Assembly: GCF_016908595.1 (NCBI RefSeq)
Contig: NZ_JAFBEC010000002.1
Location: forward strand, 186,001 to 250,000
Direction of reading: 5' to 3'
DNA: 64,000 nucleotides
DNA from: Geomicrobium sediminis
GTDB lineage: Bacteria > Bacillota > Bacilli > Bacillales > Marinococcaceae
The position numbers and the translations under genes are program-made. Positions 19,715 to 28,443 of this stretch are shown one piece after another. The notes beneath the pieces were generated by a model. It did no database searches and was not told the origin of the DNA. It saw only the letters and a program-made list of their open reading frames with translations. How positions within the stretch are numbered: position 1 is the first letter of the stretch; each line of letters starts with the position of its first letter.

Positions 19715-20067
19715 GCGAACAAGATTTCTATCAAGAATTTGAAGTTTTCAGTCGCAAGAATCCTAGAAGCGGGTTGATGCATCAGTTTAGTCTACTAGCC
19801 CCTAATGAAGAGATGGCAATGATTCTCGCTCAAGAGAACTTTATGAGGCGTGAAGAAGTCATGGACATATGGGTCGTTCCTTCTTCTTCCATTCGTCACA
19901 TGACTGACGAAGAGCGCGAAGCCCTTACCCAACGTATAGACAATAAAAATTACCGTACGACGAAAGCATACGGCTATTTACGAAAAAAATGGCAAGACAA
20001 AGAACAAGGAATGCTCGATGAACAAGAGATTATGTCTTGGAAGGAGGTTAAAAAGAATCGTGGATAA
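19711..20067 (+). CDS. paaB: 1,2-phenylacetyl-CoA epoxidase subunit PaaB
   Basis: PaaB, 118 aa, small structural subunit that helps assemble the PaaABC epoxidase. The N-terminal half FYQEFEVFSRKNPRSGLMHQ and the run of residues ENFMRREEVMDIWVVP are typical. Overlaps paaA by an ATGA junction and paaC by 8 bases, indicating coupled translation and fixed stoichiometry. Confidence 0.94.
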   Translation: MSEQDFYQEFEVFSRKNPRSGLMHQFSLLAPNEEMAMILAQENFMRREEVMDIWVVPSSSIRHMTDEEREALTQRIDNKNYRTTKAYGYLRKKWQDKEQGMLDEQEIMSWKEVKKNRG

Positions 20068-20836
20068 ACGCAATGAGGCACTCATTGATTTGCTATATCA
20101 ATGTGCAGATGATGACCTGCTCGTTTCATTTCGAGGTTCTGAGTGGTTAGGTCTTGCCCCCCACATCGAGGCGGATGTAGCCTTCTCATCAATTACGCAG
20201 AATACGATGGGGCATGCGGTTTACTTTTATCGCCTTCTTCAAGAGCTTGGTGAAGGTGACGTAGACGTGCTCGCTCACGAGAGGCCTGCTGTTAAACGAC
20301 GTAATGCCGTTTACCTTGAAAAGCGAAATGGCGACGGTCAGTACGACGAAGATCCTTACTTTGACTGGGCGCTTGCCGTCGTACGCGGTTATTTTTATGA
20401 GACGTATAAACGAGTGAAGCTCATCTCGTTCACCAACTCTTCTTATGAACCGCTCGCCACCTGTGCTAAACGTATTTTACCTGAGCAGCGTTATCATCTC
20501 GCTTATTGGGAAGAGTGGATGAAGCAATTACAACAAAGCTCTCCGACTGCCAAAGAAAAAATACGCACGAGAATTGAAGAAGCTTGGTCGCTGAGTTTGG
20601 ACTTAGTTGACTTTGGTCAATACGAACAAACCCTTCTGATCGAAGGCTATATAAACGATCCAAATGAGTTAAAGCAACAATGGTTATCCGAGCTACAATC
20701 CAAAGTGAAAGACCTTCCCACACGCCCATTAGAACAAGTAAAGAATGGGCGAAACGGAGAGCATACGAAAGATTTGGATGAAGCTCTGACAACATTATCA
20801 GAAGTCTATCGAACTGATCCAGTCGCTCAGTGGTAA
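20060..20836 (+). CDS. paaC: 1,2-phenylacetyl-CoA epoxidase subunit PaaC
   Basis: PaaC, about 258 aa, ferritin-like structural subunit that pairs with PaaA. Typical features are SITQNTMGHAVYFYRLLQEL and the helix KRILPEQRYHLAYWEEWM. I set the start at the GTG at 20060, 12-13 bases after aaggagg, rather than at the ATG at 20018, which lies deep inside paaB. PaaD and PaaE, which in many bacteria follow paaC for Fe-S assembly and electron supply, are not here. Confidence 0.9.
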   Translation: MDKRNEALIDLLYQCADDDLLVSFRGSEWLGLAPHIEADVAFSSITQNTMGHAVYFYRLLQELGEGDVDVLAHERPAVKRRNAVYLEKRNGDGQYDEDPYFDWALAVVRGYFYETYKRVKLISFTNSSYEPLATCAKRILPEQRYHLAYWEEWMKQLQQSSPTAKEKIRTRIEEAWSLSLDLVDFGQYEQTLLIEGYINDPNELKQQWLSELQSKVKDLPTRPLEQVKNGRNGEHTKDLDEALTTLSEVYRTDPVAQW

Positions 20837-20867
20837 CGAAATTAATTTATAGAAACGAGGAATTACA

Positions 20868-21176
20868 ATGGCTAAATTAATCGCACTGTATAAGCAACCG
20901 GAAGACAAAGCAGCATTTGATGAACATTACTTCAACACACATGCGCCAATCACGAAGAAAATTCCTGGATTAAAAGAAATGAACGTTACGAAGTTTGTTG
21001 GTACACCGATGGGAAAAGAAAGCGATTATTACCTCATGTGTGAAATGGTTTATGAATCTCATAACGCCTTAAAAGCAGGACTTAAAAGCGATGAAGGTAA
21101 AGCATCTGGAAAGGATTTAATGAGCTTTGCAGGATCTTTAGTTACGCTAATGATTGGCGAAGATGTCGATGAATAA
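20868..21176 (+). CDS. EthD-family small protein in the paa operon
   Basis: EthD domain protein (PF07110 type), 102 aa, a dimeric alpha-beta barrel fold of the ferredoxin-like kind. Recognisable segments are ALYKQPEDKAAFDEHYFNTH and ITKKIPGLKEMNV. EthD proteins are accessory to some oxidations, but the reaction is not known. I recall a Bacillus halodurans homologue of similar size in its paa cluster. A good RBS (cgaggaatt) precedes the ATG. Placed between paaC and paaG, it is likely part of the pathway. Confidence 0.85.
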   Translation: MAKLIALYKQPEDKAAFDEHYFNTHAPITKKIPGLKEMNVTKFVGTPMGKESDYYLMCEMVYESHNALKAGLKSDEGKASGKDLMSFAGSLVTLMIGEDVDE

Positions 21177-21957
21177 CGAGACGAAAACCACCGACGAACT
21201 TCTCGTTCAACTACGAGAGAACGTCTGCTACGTCACGTTTCAACGACCTACCTATTATAATGCATTCACACCGAGTCTATTGCAATCGCTTACAAGCATT
21301 ATTGAAGACTCCGATCGAAATGATCAAGTTCGAGCGATTGTGATTACGGGTGCTGGCAAAGCGTTTTGCTCAGGTCAGGATTTAAAAGCAATGAAATCCG
21401 AAGAAACATACGATCAGTTGCTAGAAAACAACTATCATCCGCTGTTACGAGTCATGCGCGCGACAAAGACACCACTTATTGCTGCTGTAAATGGTATCGC
21501 TGCTGGTGCAGGTATGAGCCTTGCGCTCGCTTGTGACTATCGCCTCGTTCATGCAAACACGACTTTTATTAGTGCATTTACAAACATCGGCTTAGTACCG
21601 GATGCAGGGATGATGTATGACCTACCACGCCTTGTCGGTTCAGCGAAGGCATTTGAGATCGCTACATTAAATGAAAAAATCTCAGGTGAAGAAGCAATTT
21701 CTCTACATCTTGCCACTTGCTACATCCACGATGATTGGCAAGAAGGCGTTGAACAATTTGCGAAGACAATTGCCACCATGCCTACTGAGGCCCTTCGATT
21801 AACGAAAGAGCTGCTCTTCGGTGGACTACAAGAAGACTATGAAACGTATTTGAATCATGAAGCCCGCGCTCAGCTTAAAGCTGGTAACACAAGCGATCAT
21901 AAAGAAGGATTAAACGCCTTCAAAGAAAAGCGAACCCCACAGTTTACAGGTCTGTAA
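21169..21957 (+). CDS. paaG: Enoyl-CoA hydratase/isomerase, probably PaaG
   Basis: Crotonase-fold protein of about 262 aa. The oxyanion-hole segments are FCSGQDLKAM and NGIAAGAGMSLALACDY, and LVPDAGMMYDLPRLVG resembles the PaaG active-site region, where the Asp acts in isomerisation of ring 1,2-epoxyphenylacetyl-CoA to the oxepin. The start is uncertain between in-frame ATGs at 21154, 21163 and 21169; the last overlaps the EthD stop (ATGAATAA), suggesting coupling. PaaF is the family alternative. Other steps (PaaZ, PaaJ, PaaH, PaaK) are not in the window. Confidence 0.78.
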   Translation: MNNETKTTDELLVQLRENVCYVTFQRPTYYNAFTPSLLQSLTSIIEDSDRNDQVRAIVITGAGKAFCSGQDLKAMKSEETYDQLLENNYHPLLRVMRATKTPLIAAVNGIAAGAGMSLALACDYRLVHANTTFISAFTNIGLVPDAGMMYDLPRLVGSAKAFEIATLNEKISGEEAISLHLATCYIHDDWQEGVEQFAKTIATMPTEALRLTKELLFGGLQEDYETYLNHEARAQLKAGNTSDHKEGLNAFKEKRTPQFTGL

Positions 21958-21960
21958 GCT

Positions 21961-21982
21961 GTAGGGTTCGCCCTATTTTTGT
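21961..21982. terminator. Terminator after paaG
   Basis: TAGGG-TTCG-CCCTA hairpin followed by TTTTTG, only a few bases past the paaG stop. The tetraloop makes it strong. The small membrane gene on the other strand ends inside it. Confidence 0.85.
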
Positions 21983-22155
21983 TGCTTTTTTCTTCGGTGT
22001 CTTCTTGTGATACGTAGCGCTAAATTCGCAACTGCCATCGCAGCAACTAACGTAACGAACAGTGCGGTTATGACTCCGAACACACTCGTATACCAATTAA
22101 AAAACAACAAGTAGATGAGCGCAATTAATGGAAATAAGATGTCGAGCCACTTCAC
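21973..22155 (-). CDS. Small membrane protein, unknown function
   Basis: A 60 aa protein with two hydrophobic segments (about residues 4-20 and 25-47) and a basic C-terminal tail (RITRRHRRKKQQK), so it probably sits in the membrane with the tail in the cytoplasm. It converges on paaG. I recognise no family. The start ATG at 22155 follows aaggctgtg, a weak site. Confidence 0.55.
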   Translation of the reverse strand: MKWLDILFPLIALIYLLFFNWYTSVFGVITALFVTLVAAMAVANLALRITRRHRRKKQQK

Positions 22156-22233
22156 GTTAACACAGCCTTAGTATGTCTTTTCTATTAGAAAGTGTACTCG
22201 ATTCCTTCATTCAACTCAACTTATTGCATTCAT

Positions 22234-22569
22234 TTAACTTCCTCTGTACGTTTGATATCCCCAAGGAGAGATTAATAACGGCACGTGGTAATGCTCATCT
22301 GGATCGGTAATTTTAAAACGGATCGGTACCGTTTCATAGAAGCTCTGTTCATTAAAATAATCCCCAACATGAAACTCTAATTCAAATATCCCTAATTCAA
22401 GCTGTTCACCTTGCAAAAGAGGTTCATCGACTCGACCGTCACCATTCGTCCAAGCCTCTTGAAGGTTTTCTTCTCGTTCACCAAGATTAATAGAATACAA
22501 TTTAATGTGTACATGTTTCGCAGGTACACCGTTTGAGAGATCTAGAACGTGTGTCGTTACCTTTCCCAA
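22234..22569 (-). CDS. uraH: 5-hydroxyisourate hydrolase (transthyretin-like)
   Basis: UraH/PucM, 111 aa, hydrolyses 5-hydroxyisourate, the product of uricase, to OHCU. The family signatures are all visible: N-terminal THVLDLSNG, HYHVPLLISPWGYQTY and the C-terminal YRGS. The catalytic His, Arg and C-terminal residues are intact. It lies 15 bases after the uricase gene, with a GGAGGAG site, in the order uraD-uricase-uraH on the minus strand. Confidence 0.95.
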   Translation of the reverse strand: MGKVTTHVLDLSNGVPAKHVHIKLYSINLGEREENLQEAWTNGDGRVDEPLLQGEQLELGIFELEFHVGDYFNEQSFYETVPIRFKITDPDEHYHVPLLISPWGYQTYRGS

Positions 22570-22584
22570 TTCTCTCTCCTCCTT

Positions 22585-23553
22585 TTAACGATGACTCTCC
22601 TCTACGCCAATGTTGGCAGACTGTCGCTCGTTTTCTAAGTCCGCCCGCGTCACTTGGAATCGTTGAAAACCATACGGTAAACGTGGTTCTGTATACACCT
22701 TGCCTTCAGAATCTGGTACTTGTTCAACAACTGTATCCCACGTGCGATTCTGCGATTCAAAGCGAACGTCTTTTAATGAAGGAAAACGTTGCAACATCCG
22801 TAACCCGATGTGATAGATTAAGCTTTGAATGGATGGTGATGCGGTTTCGTGAAAAACTGTACTCGCAATGTCTTTCACTTGCTCGTGAGCAACGAATCCA
22901 TCCTCTTCTTCTCCTCCTGGTTCATACGTCCATCCTATGTTCAAATAAATAAAAAGCGGTCGATTCCCATCTTCTGGTAATGTTGTATACTCATCTCGAA
23001 TAAAACCGACAAACGAATTGTCTTTCACTTTAATCAGCTGCAAATCCGTGAGTTCACTCATCTGCTGTACACTTGCTATTGCCCCTTCACGACGTTCCAT
23101 ATGAATAGATGCTTTCAACTTTTCGTTTCTAGACTTCTTGTAAACAAGATCACTAATTTTAGGCTCATCATTCTCCGTTGTAACAGTTGCCTCAAATGGT
23201 AATAAATCTGCCGTCATCTTGACCGTCTCGATGTGAGCATAGTGTTCAAGAAACGCATGAGCGACATAGTGTACAAATTGCTCAGCCGTTGTACCAGGAA
23301 AAGTCGCTAAATGCCGTTGAATAAAGTTCTTCATTGAATCCGTTGCAACGACCTTCGAGTTGTCTCCTTCAGTAAATGAAGATAAAAATTCCTTCCCTCC
23401 TACTTCTACCGTCACATCTATTCCAAATACCGTATTGTCCCGCTCTTTAAATGACGATTCAGGGATTTGTCTACTCGCTACAACGGGCTCCATAAACGTA
23501 CGGTAAGCAAAAACATTTCCTTTTCCATACGTCATCATTTCTCTCTCGTCCAC
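22585..23553 (-). CDS. Urate oxidase (uricase)
   Basis: Uricase, about 322 aa, cofactor-free oxidation of urate to 5-hydroxyisourate. It has both T-fold repeats, with FAYRTFMEPV, VVATDSMKNFIQRHLATFPG, GFIRDEYTTLPE and SQNRTWDTV. In B. subtilis the same domain is the C-terminal part of the bifunctional PucL; here it is a stand-alone gene, and the decarboxylase is a separate gene starting 24 bases upstream. The start at 23553 is slightly upstream of the conserved MTYGKGNVFAYRT and may be one or two codons later. Confidence 0.94.
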   Translation of the reverse strand: MDEREMMTYGKGNVFAYRTFMEPVVASRQIPESSFKERDNTVFGIDVTVEVGGKEFLSSFTEGDNSKVVATDSMKNFIQRHLATFPGTTAEQFVHYVAHAFLEHYAHIETVKMTADLLPFEATVTTENDEPKISDLVYKKSRNEKLKASIHMERREGAIASVQQMSELTDLQLIKVKDNSFVGFIRDEYTTLPEDGNRPLFIYLNIGWTYEPGGEEEDGFVAHEQVKDIASTVFHETASPSIQSLIYHIGLRMLQRFPSLKDVRFESQNRTWDTVVEQVPDSEGKVYTEPRLPYGFQRFQVTRADLENERQSANIGVEESHR

Positions 23554-23576
23554 GATGATTACCTCCTCGAAACTTG

Positions 23577-24074
23577 TTAACCTTGAATCCGATCACATAA
23601 GCGAAAGTAAGCAATTTTATAGATTTCCTGTAATGCAGTTGAGACTTCTTCTTCTTTTGTTAACAACAACCTTCTCTGAATCGCTTCAACAATCGCATCT
23701 TTTGATTGACCTTTAACTGCCTTTATAAAAGGAAACCCAAACGTTTCCACATATTGTTCATTTAACTGTAAAAACGTCTCGTACTCCTCATCACTTAATT
23801 GATCCAATCCGACTTTGCGCTGTTCCGCAACTGACATTGGTGCCATCTTTTCTCGTGCCCCGAGCTTTGGGTGAGACCGAATTAACGTTAATTGATCCTC
23901 AACGTCCGCTTCTTCCACACTCATCACCATACGTTCATGCACTTCTACAACTGTTTTATATGGACGATTGTCGGCAGCTTCCTCAGCAACCCACGGTGAA
24001 TGTTCAAAGACGTCTGATAACGTGTCCGTAAAAAAGTGAGTGTCATTTTCATTTAGCTGTTTCAAGGTTACCAA
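23577..24074 (-). CDS. uraD: OHCU decarboxylase
   Basis: UraD, about 165 aa, converts 2-oxo-4-hydroxy-4-carboxy-5-ureidoimidazoline to S-allantoin. Family segments include FEHSPWVAEEA, RSHPKLGAREKM and FPFIKAVKGQSKD, with the catalytic His in SHPKLG. I place the start at the TTG at 24074, 9 bases after aaaggag, which fits the N-terminus of B. subtilis PucL, rather than 24101. It is unfused to uricase, unlike PucL. Confidence 0.92.
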   Translation of the reverse strand: MVTLKQLNENDTHFFTDTLSDVFEHSPWVAEEAADNRPYKTVVEVHERMVMSVEEADVEDQLTLIRSHPKLGAREKMAPMSVAEQRKVGLDQLSDEEYETFLQLNEQYVETFGFPFIKAVKGQSKDAIVEAIQRRLLLTKEEEVSTALQEIYKIAYFRLCDRIQG

Positions 24075-24170
24075 CTCGAACACTCCTTTCGTTCCTTTCA
24101 TCGTAGAAGAGGAAAGACAAACTGTCTTTGTGTACTTCGTCTAAATCTATTCGCTAAAATTAGAACATGT

Positions 24171-25778
24171 TTACAATGAAGCATTCAATGTAGGATGGAT
24201 TCGAAAGGCAATTCTCAACTGCAGCGTCGTTTCAGGTTCGTTAACTTTTTTACCAAGTAAATCTTCAATCTTTTCTAGACGGTAAATGACGGTGTTACGA
24301 TGAACATACAAACGATTGGCAGTCTCGGTAATCTGACAATGCGTTTCTAAATAAACGGCTAACGTGTGTAACAAGTCAGAATCATCAATTCGCTGTAACG
24401 TATATTCACAGAAACTACGTAAATCTTCACCTGGAATCATTCGCAATAACTCGCTAACATCTTTCGTATGATACGCTTGAATAAATTGGCGATTGCCTGA
24501 TAATAGCCCCGAGTTTAGGGCGTTTAGCGCTTCTGAATAACCTGCTTTTACATCGAGGAACTCATGACAAATGTTACTAATCCCAAATGACACGGACCGA
24601 CCCAGTTGTTGAATGACATGATCTTGAATCATCTCTACCATCATTCGTGTAGGCGAATGCCAGTCACTCGGATGAACTTCTCCAGTTTCCTCAGCGAGAA
24701 TACAACAATAATTACCATTCATAAAGACATAGGTTGGAATCGCGAACATTGCGAGCTCCTCTTCAATTAACGCAAATACTTTCTCAACTTCGATAACGTT
24801 TTGTTTAAAACCAAGTGTTGCCTCACAGGCATCCATTTTTCCTACAAAACAGCTAAATTGTTGATTGTTGTAAATGTCGAACTCTTTTGCTCGACTAATT
24901 ACTTCGTCATTGGTTAGAAAAGCATCGTCTAAATAATTTTTAAAAAACTCGTTGCGCGCACGTTGCGTGTATTGTTTGACTGCGTTCTCTTTCATCACTT
25001 CAAAGGCAATTACATTCGTTGCTTGTTCTAACGTTAAAATCGTCCGATGCGTTAAAGGAGTATCACTTAAAACGACTAACATCCCTTTAGTGATGTTGCT
25101 CATCTCTACTGCAAATGCGGTAACGACTTGCTTACTGTCGACAAGAGAAAAGTACGTATGATGAGTTTGGGACAAAAAGCACTGCTGTTTTCCACTAATG
25201 GACTCATTCAAGGTCTCTAAGTTCGAGTGATCCTTTCCTGACGTTGCAACTAAAATTGATTGATGATTCAGTAAATAAACCGGAAGACTTACAACGTCTG
25301 ACACCGTTGTTAGCAAGTGACTTAACCCTTTTCCGCTCATCACACTTTCTGAAAACGTTTGATGCGCTGCCATCGCTTCTTTCATCTCTAACGTTTGAAC
25401 GTTTAAAATCGCGCTTAGTGTCTGATTCACGATCGATCCTAATCGAACGTGAAAAGGCAATTCAATGATTGGAAAATGCAAGGCATCCGCATATGCCCTT
25501 ACGTCTTCTGGAATGGATGCCAGAAAACGTTTCGTCTTAATTCCGAGCCCAGCACAACCTCTTCGCGCCATTTTTTCGATTAACTGCTTTAGACTCGTTG
25601 GATCTTCTTTGAAATGGTATGCCGTTGTAATAAGAAGCTCATCTTGTTTTAGATAGTCAGCGATATCAGGTGCATCCATCATATTGACGTTTTCGACATT
25701 CCGCCAAAGGCCACTACTTCCTGAAATAACGTCTGCTTCTTGAAAAATCGGTAATTGTAGAATGTGTCCGAGTTGCAT
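24171..25778 (-). CDS. pucR: PucR-type purine catabolism regulator
   Basis: PucR, about 535 aa. The N-terminal PucR domain (PF07905 type, about residues 1-120) shows QLPIFQEADVISGSSGL and MDAPDIADYLKQDELLITT. A middle CdaR-GGDEF-like region follows, then a C-terminal helix-turn-helix (HCQITETANRLYVHRNTVIYR). In B. subtilis PucR activates purine catabolism genes and senses allantoin-type intermediates. Start at the ATG at 25778, 8-9 bases after GGAGG, not at 25841. It is transcribed divergently from allC. Confidence 0.93.
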   Translation of the reverse strand: MQLGHILQLPIFQEADVISGSSGLWRNVENVNMMDAPDIADYLKQDELLITTAYHFKEDPTSLKQLIEKMARRGCAGLGIKTKRFLASIPEDVRAYADALHFPIIELPFHVRLGSIVNQTLSAILNVQTLEMKEAMAAHQTFSESVMSGKGLSHLLTTVSDVVSLPVYLLNHQSILVATSGKDHSNLETLNESISGKQQCFLSQTHHTYFSLVDSKQVVTAFAVEMSNITKGMLVVLSDTPLTHRTILTLEQATNVIAFEVMKENAVKQYTQRARNEFFKNYLDDAFLTNDEVISRAKEFDIYNNQQFSCFVGKMDACEATLGFKQNVIEVEKVFALIEEELAMFAIPTYVFMNGNYCCILAEETGEVHPSDWHSPTRMMVEMIQDHVIQQLGRSVSFGISNICHEFLDVKAGYSEALNALNSGLLSGNRQFIQAYHTKDVSELLRMIPGEDLRSFCEYTLQRIDDSDLLHTLAVYLETHCQITETANRLYVHRNTVIYRLEKIEDLLGKKVNEPETTLQLRIAFRIHPTLNASL

Positions 25779-25792
25779 GATGATCGCCTCCA

Positions 25793-25805
25793 AACAATTG
25801 GTTAT
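25793..25805 (-). promoter_or_regulatory. Possible PucR box at pucR/allC
   Basis: TTGGTTAT at 25798 lies about 15-20 bases upstream of the pucR start. It resembles the core of the B. subtilis PucR box (WWWCNTTGGTTAA) but is not perfect. A second TTGGTTAG lies upstream of pucA at 35016. Confidence 0.4.
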
Positions 25806-25935
25806 GTTGTACAAGAAATCGAAAGAAAACTCACGAAACATCTAATGATTTCCTCACATCATACCAGTAAACTAGAAAAAACGAAGATAGTATGTAAGAT
25901 CACCTAACAAATTGTTCGAGTTAAGGAGGCAAAAC

Positions 25936-27219
25936 TTGAAACAACAATCGCTCTTGAATCAATCAACGACGGTCCAATCCATACTTGATTGGCTGCATAC
26001 TTTCGGTAAATCGAGTGATACAGGGAATACGAGGCTTCTTTATTCAAACGATTGGATGAATGCCCAGAATGCGTTATTTGACCAATTCCAGCAATCAAGC
26101 TTAACGCCGTACTTTGATGATGTAGGGAATTTATTCGGAAGAGTAGAAGGTATAAACAGAAATCATAAAGAAGCCATACTCGTTGGCTCCCATATTGACA
26201 CGGTGATTGACGGTGGTAAATACGACGGGGTGTATGGCATTGCCGCTGCTTGGATTGCGGTCAGGGAACTTCTTGAACAACACGGAAGACCACTTCAAAC
26301 GATTGAAGTCGCTTCATTGTGTGAAGAAGAAGGCAGTCGCTTCCCTTTAACATTTTGGGGGTCAGGAAATATAACAAACAAACATAAACAGATTGTATCG
26401 ACTGAAATTGTCGACCACGAAGACGTATCATTGTACAGTGCAATGATTGAAAAAGGATTCGGGCTCGGTCGCTATCCACAGCCTTATCGAGGAGACTTGT
26501 CACACTTTTTGGAAGTGCATATCGAACAAGGCTGTGTCCTCGAGCAAGATCATCAAGACATCGGCATTGTACAAAGCATCGTCGGACAGCGTCGCTACAC
26601 GATTGTCGTGAATGGCAAGAGTGATCATGCCGGAACAACACCGATGAATCGAAGAGTCGACGCCATGGAAAGTGCTGCAAGTCTTATGACTTCGTTTACT
26701 CAGATCGCTCGCCGTCTAGATGACGACTTAGTGAGTACTGTCGGTAAAATTGAAGCGAAACCAAATACCCCAAACGTCATTTGTCATCAAGTGACGTTTT
26801 CACTCGACGTTAGACACCCGAGCGTTACAACCCTTGAATTGTACGAACAGGAAATGAACACCCTTATTGCTCAATTAGAGCGAGAAAAACGAGTTAACGT
26901 ACATGTGAACCGATGGACGAACGTCAAACCAGTCAATATGGATGCTTCACTTGTTGAACTTGCCTATAAAGAGAGCGAACGACTCAACTATCAAACGAAA
27001 TTTATGCACAGTGGTGCTGGACATGATGCTCAAATCTTCGGGACTCATTGTAAAACGTCGTTATTATTTGTCCCAAGCAAAGATGGCATTAGCCACTCAC
27101 CGAAAGAGTTCACCGCAGAGCATCATTTACGTGCAGGCGTTGACGTCTTAAAATCAATGATTTATACACTTGCCTACGAGAAAAGGAGCTCTTATCATGA
27201 CGAATCATCTCTCTCCTAA
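25936..27219 (+). CDS. allC: Allantoate amidohydrolase
   Basis: AllC/PucF, 427 aa, a di-metal M20-type hydrolase of the HyuC/AllC group, which cleaves allantoate to ureidoglycine with release of ammonia. Metal-site motifs: GSHIDTVIDGGKYDG, CEEEGSRFPLTFWGSGN, HIEQG and GAGHDAQ. Start TTG at 25936 with aaggagg 7 bases before it; the longer frame from 25912 includes the ribosome site and is ruled out. First gene of allC-pucG-allB on the plus strand. Confidence 0.93.
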   Translation: MKQQSLLNQSTTVQSILDWLHTFGKSSDTGNTRLLYSNDWMNAQNALFDQFQQSSLTPYFDDVGNLFGRVEGINRNHKEAILVGSHIDTVIDGGKYDGVYGIAAAWIAVRELLEQHGRPLQTIEVASLCEEEGSRFPLTFWGSGNITNKHKQIVSTEIVDHEDVSLYSAMIEKGFGLGRYPQPYRGDLSHFLEVHIEQGCVLEQDHQDIGIVQSIVGQRRYTIVVNGKSDHAGTTPMNRRVDAMESAASLMTSFTQIARRLDDDLVSTVGKIEAKPNTPNVICHQVTFSLDVRHPSVTTLELYEQEMNTLIAQLEREKRVNVHVNRWTNVKPVNMDASLVELAYKESERLNYQTKFMHSGAGHDAQIFGTHCKTSLLFVPSKDGISHSPKEFTAEHHLRAGVDVLKSMIYTLAYEKRSSYHDESSLS

Positions 27220-28441
27220 ACGAACGATTATGACACCTGGTCCGGTTGAAGTTGACCCCGTCGTATTGCGAGCAATGTCTGCTCCAATTCTTGGTCAGTT
27301 TGATCCTGCGTTTACGAATATGATGAATGATACGATGCACATGCTTCGTTCACTGTTCCAAACGAAAAACCGTTGGGCTTTTCCGATCGACGGCACGTCA
27401 CGATCAGGGATTGAATCTGTACTCGCAAGTGTGGTATCCCGTGGGGAAACAGTCCTTATTCCTGTGTACGGCCGTTTCGGTTATCTATTGCAAGAAATTT
27501 GTGAACGGTATGGGGCAAATGTTGTCACGATCGAGCAACCTCAAGGCACTGTCTTCTCACAAACAACGATCATTGATGAGATTTATCGCATTCGCCCCCA
27601 TGTCGTTGCAATTGTGCATGGCGAAACGTCAACAGGATGTATGCAACCGATCGATCAGATCGGTCAGGCTTGCCTTAATGTGGATGCGTTATTTATTGTT
27701 GATGCGGTTGCAACAATTGGAGGCACAGAAGTAAACGTAGATGAGTGGCAAATTGATGCTTGTATCGGCGGTACACAAAAGTGCTTGTCGGTTCCTTCTG
27801 GCATGGCACCGATTACGTATAACGAACGTATTGAAAGCGTGCTACAAAAAAGGAAAAAAATCGAACGTGGAATTGCAACCGACGATGACTTGCAAACACC
27901 TCAACAAAACAACATCATTCCGAGCAATTACTTTGACTTGAGCCAACTTCAAGAGTATTGGGGTCCAAGACGACTTAATCATCATACGGAAGCAACGTCG
28001 ATGCTCTATGCACTCCACACTGGTTTAACGATGGTACTGAATGAGGGATTAGAAGACCGCTTTGAACGTCACCGCACTCATGAAGCCGCTCTTATTGCAG
28101 GCATTCGTGCTTTAGGTTTAACGTTGTTCGTTCAAGAAGACTATAAACTGCCTGTCGTTACGTGTGTTAACGTTCCAGAAGGCATTGATGCAGATCAAGT
28201 TCGCGCTTTTATGCTTGAGCATTTTGGCGTTGAAATTGCAAGTTCCTTCGGATCATTACACGGGAAAATTTGGCGAATTGGAACGATGGGAGCAAGTTGT
28301 CGAAAAGAAAATGTCCTTTTCGTACTTGCAGCACTAGAAGCTGCGCTCACTTACTATGGCGTTAATTTATCTAGAGGAAATGGTGTTCAGGCAGCGCTCA
28401 CCTATTACGAAAATCAAGCCAGCAACAAGGAGCGTGTGTAG
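27197..28441 (+). CDS. pucG: (S)-Ureidoglycine-glyoxylate aminotransferase
   Basis: PucG, 414 aa, class V PLP aminotransferase. It moves the amino group of ureidoglycine to glyoxylate, giving glycine and oxalurate. The PLP lysine is in GGTQKCLSVPSGMAP; the N-terminal motif TPGPVEVDPVVL and the C-terminal WRIGTMGASCRKENV fit this family. The ATG at 27197 has aaaggag upstream and lies inside the end of allC. The product being oxalurate rather than ureidoglycolate is known from B. subtilis PucG. Confidence 0.92.
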   Translation: MTNHLSPKRTIMTPGPVEVDPVVLRAMSAPILGQFDPAFTNMMNDTMHMLRSLFQTKNRWAFPIDGTSRSGIESVLASVVSRGETVLIPVYGRFGYLLQEICERYGANVVTIEQPQGTVFSQTTIIDEIYRIRPHVVAIVHGETSTGCMQPIDQIGQACLNVDALFIVDAVATIGGTEVNVDEWQIDACIGGTQKCLSVPSGMAPITYNERIESVLQKRKKIERGIATDDDLQTPQQNNIIPSNYFDLSQLQEYWGPRRLNHHTEATSMLYALHTGLTMVLNEGLEDRFERHRTHEAALIAGIRALGLTLFVQEDYKLPVVTCVNVPEGIDADQVRAFMLEHFGVEIASSFGSLHGKIWRIGTMGASCRKENVLFVLAALEAALTYYGVNLSRGNGVQAALTYYENQASNKERV

Positions 28442-28443
28442 AT

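Noticed and set aside
20018-20059. Longer start for paaC
   Set aside because: Lies inside paaB and ahead of the aaggagg site; GTG at 20060 fits.
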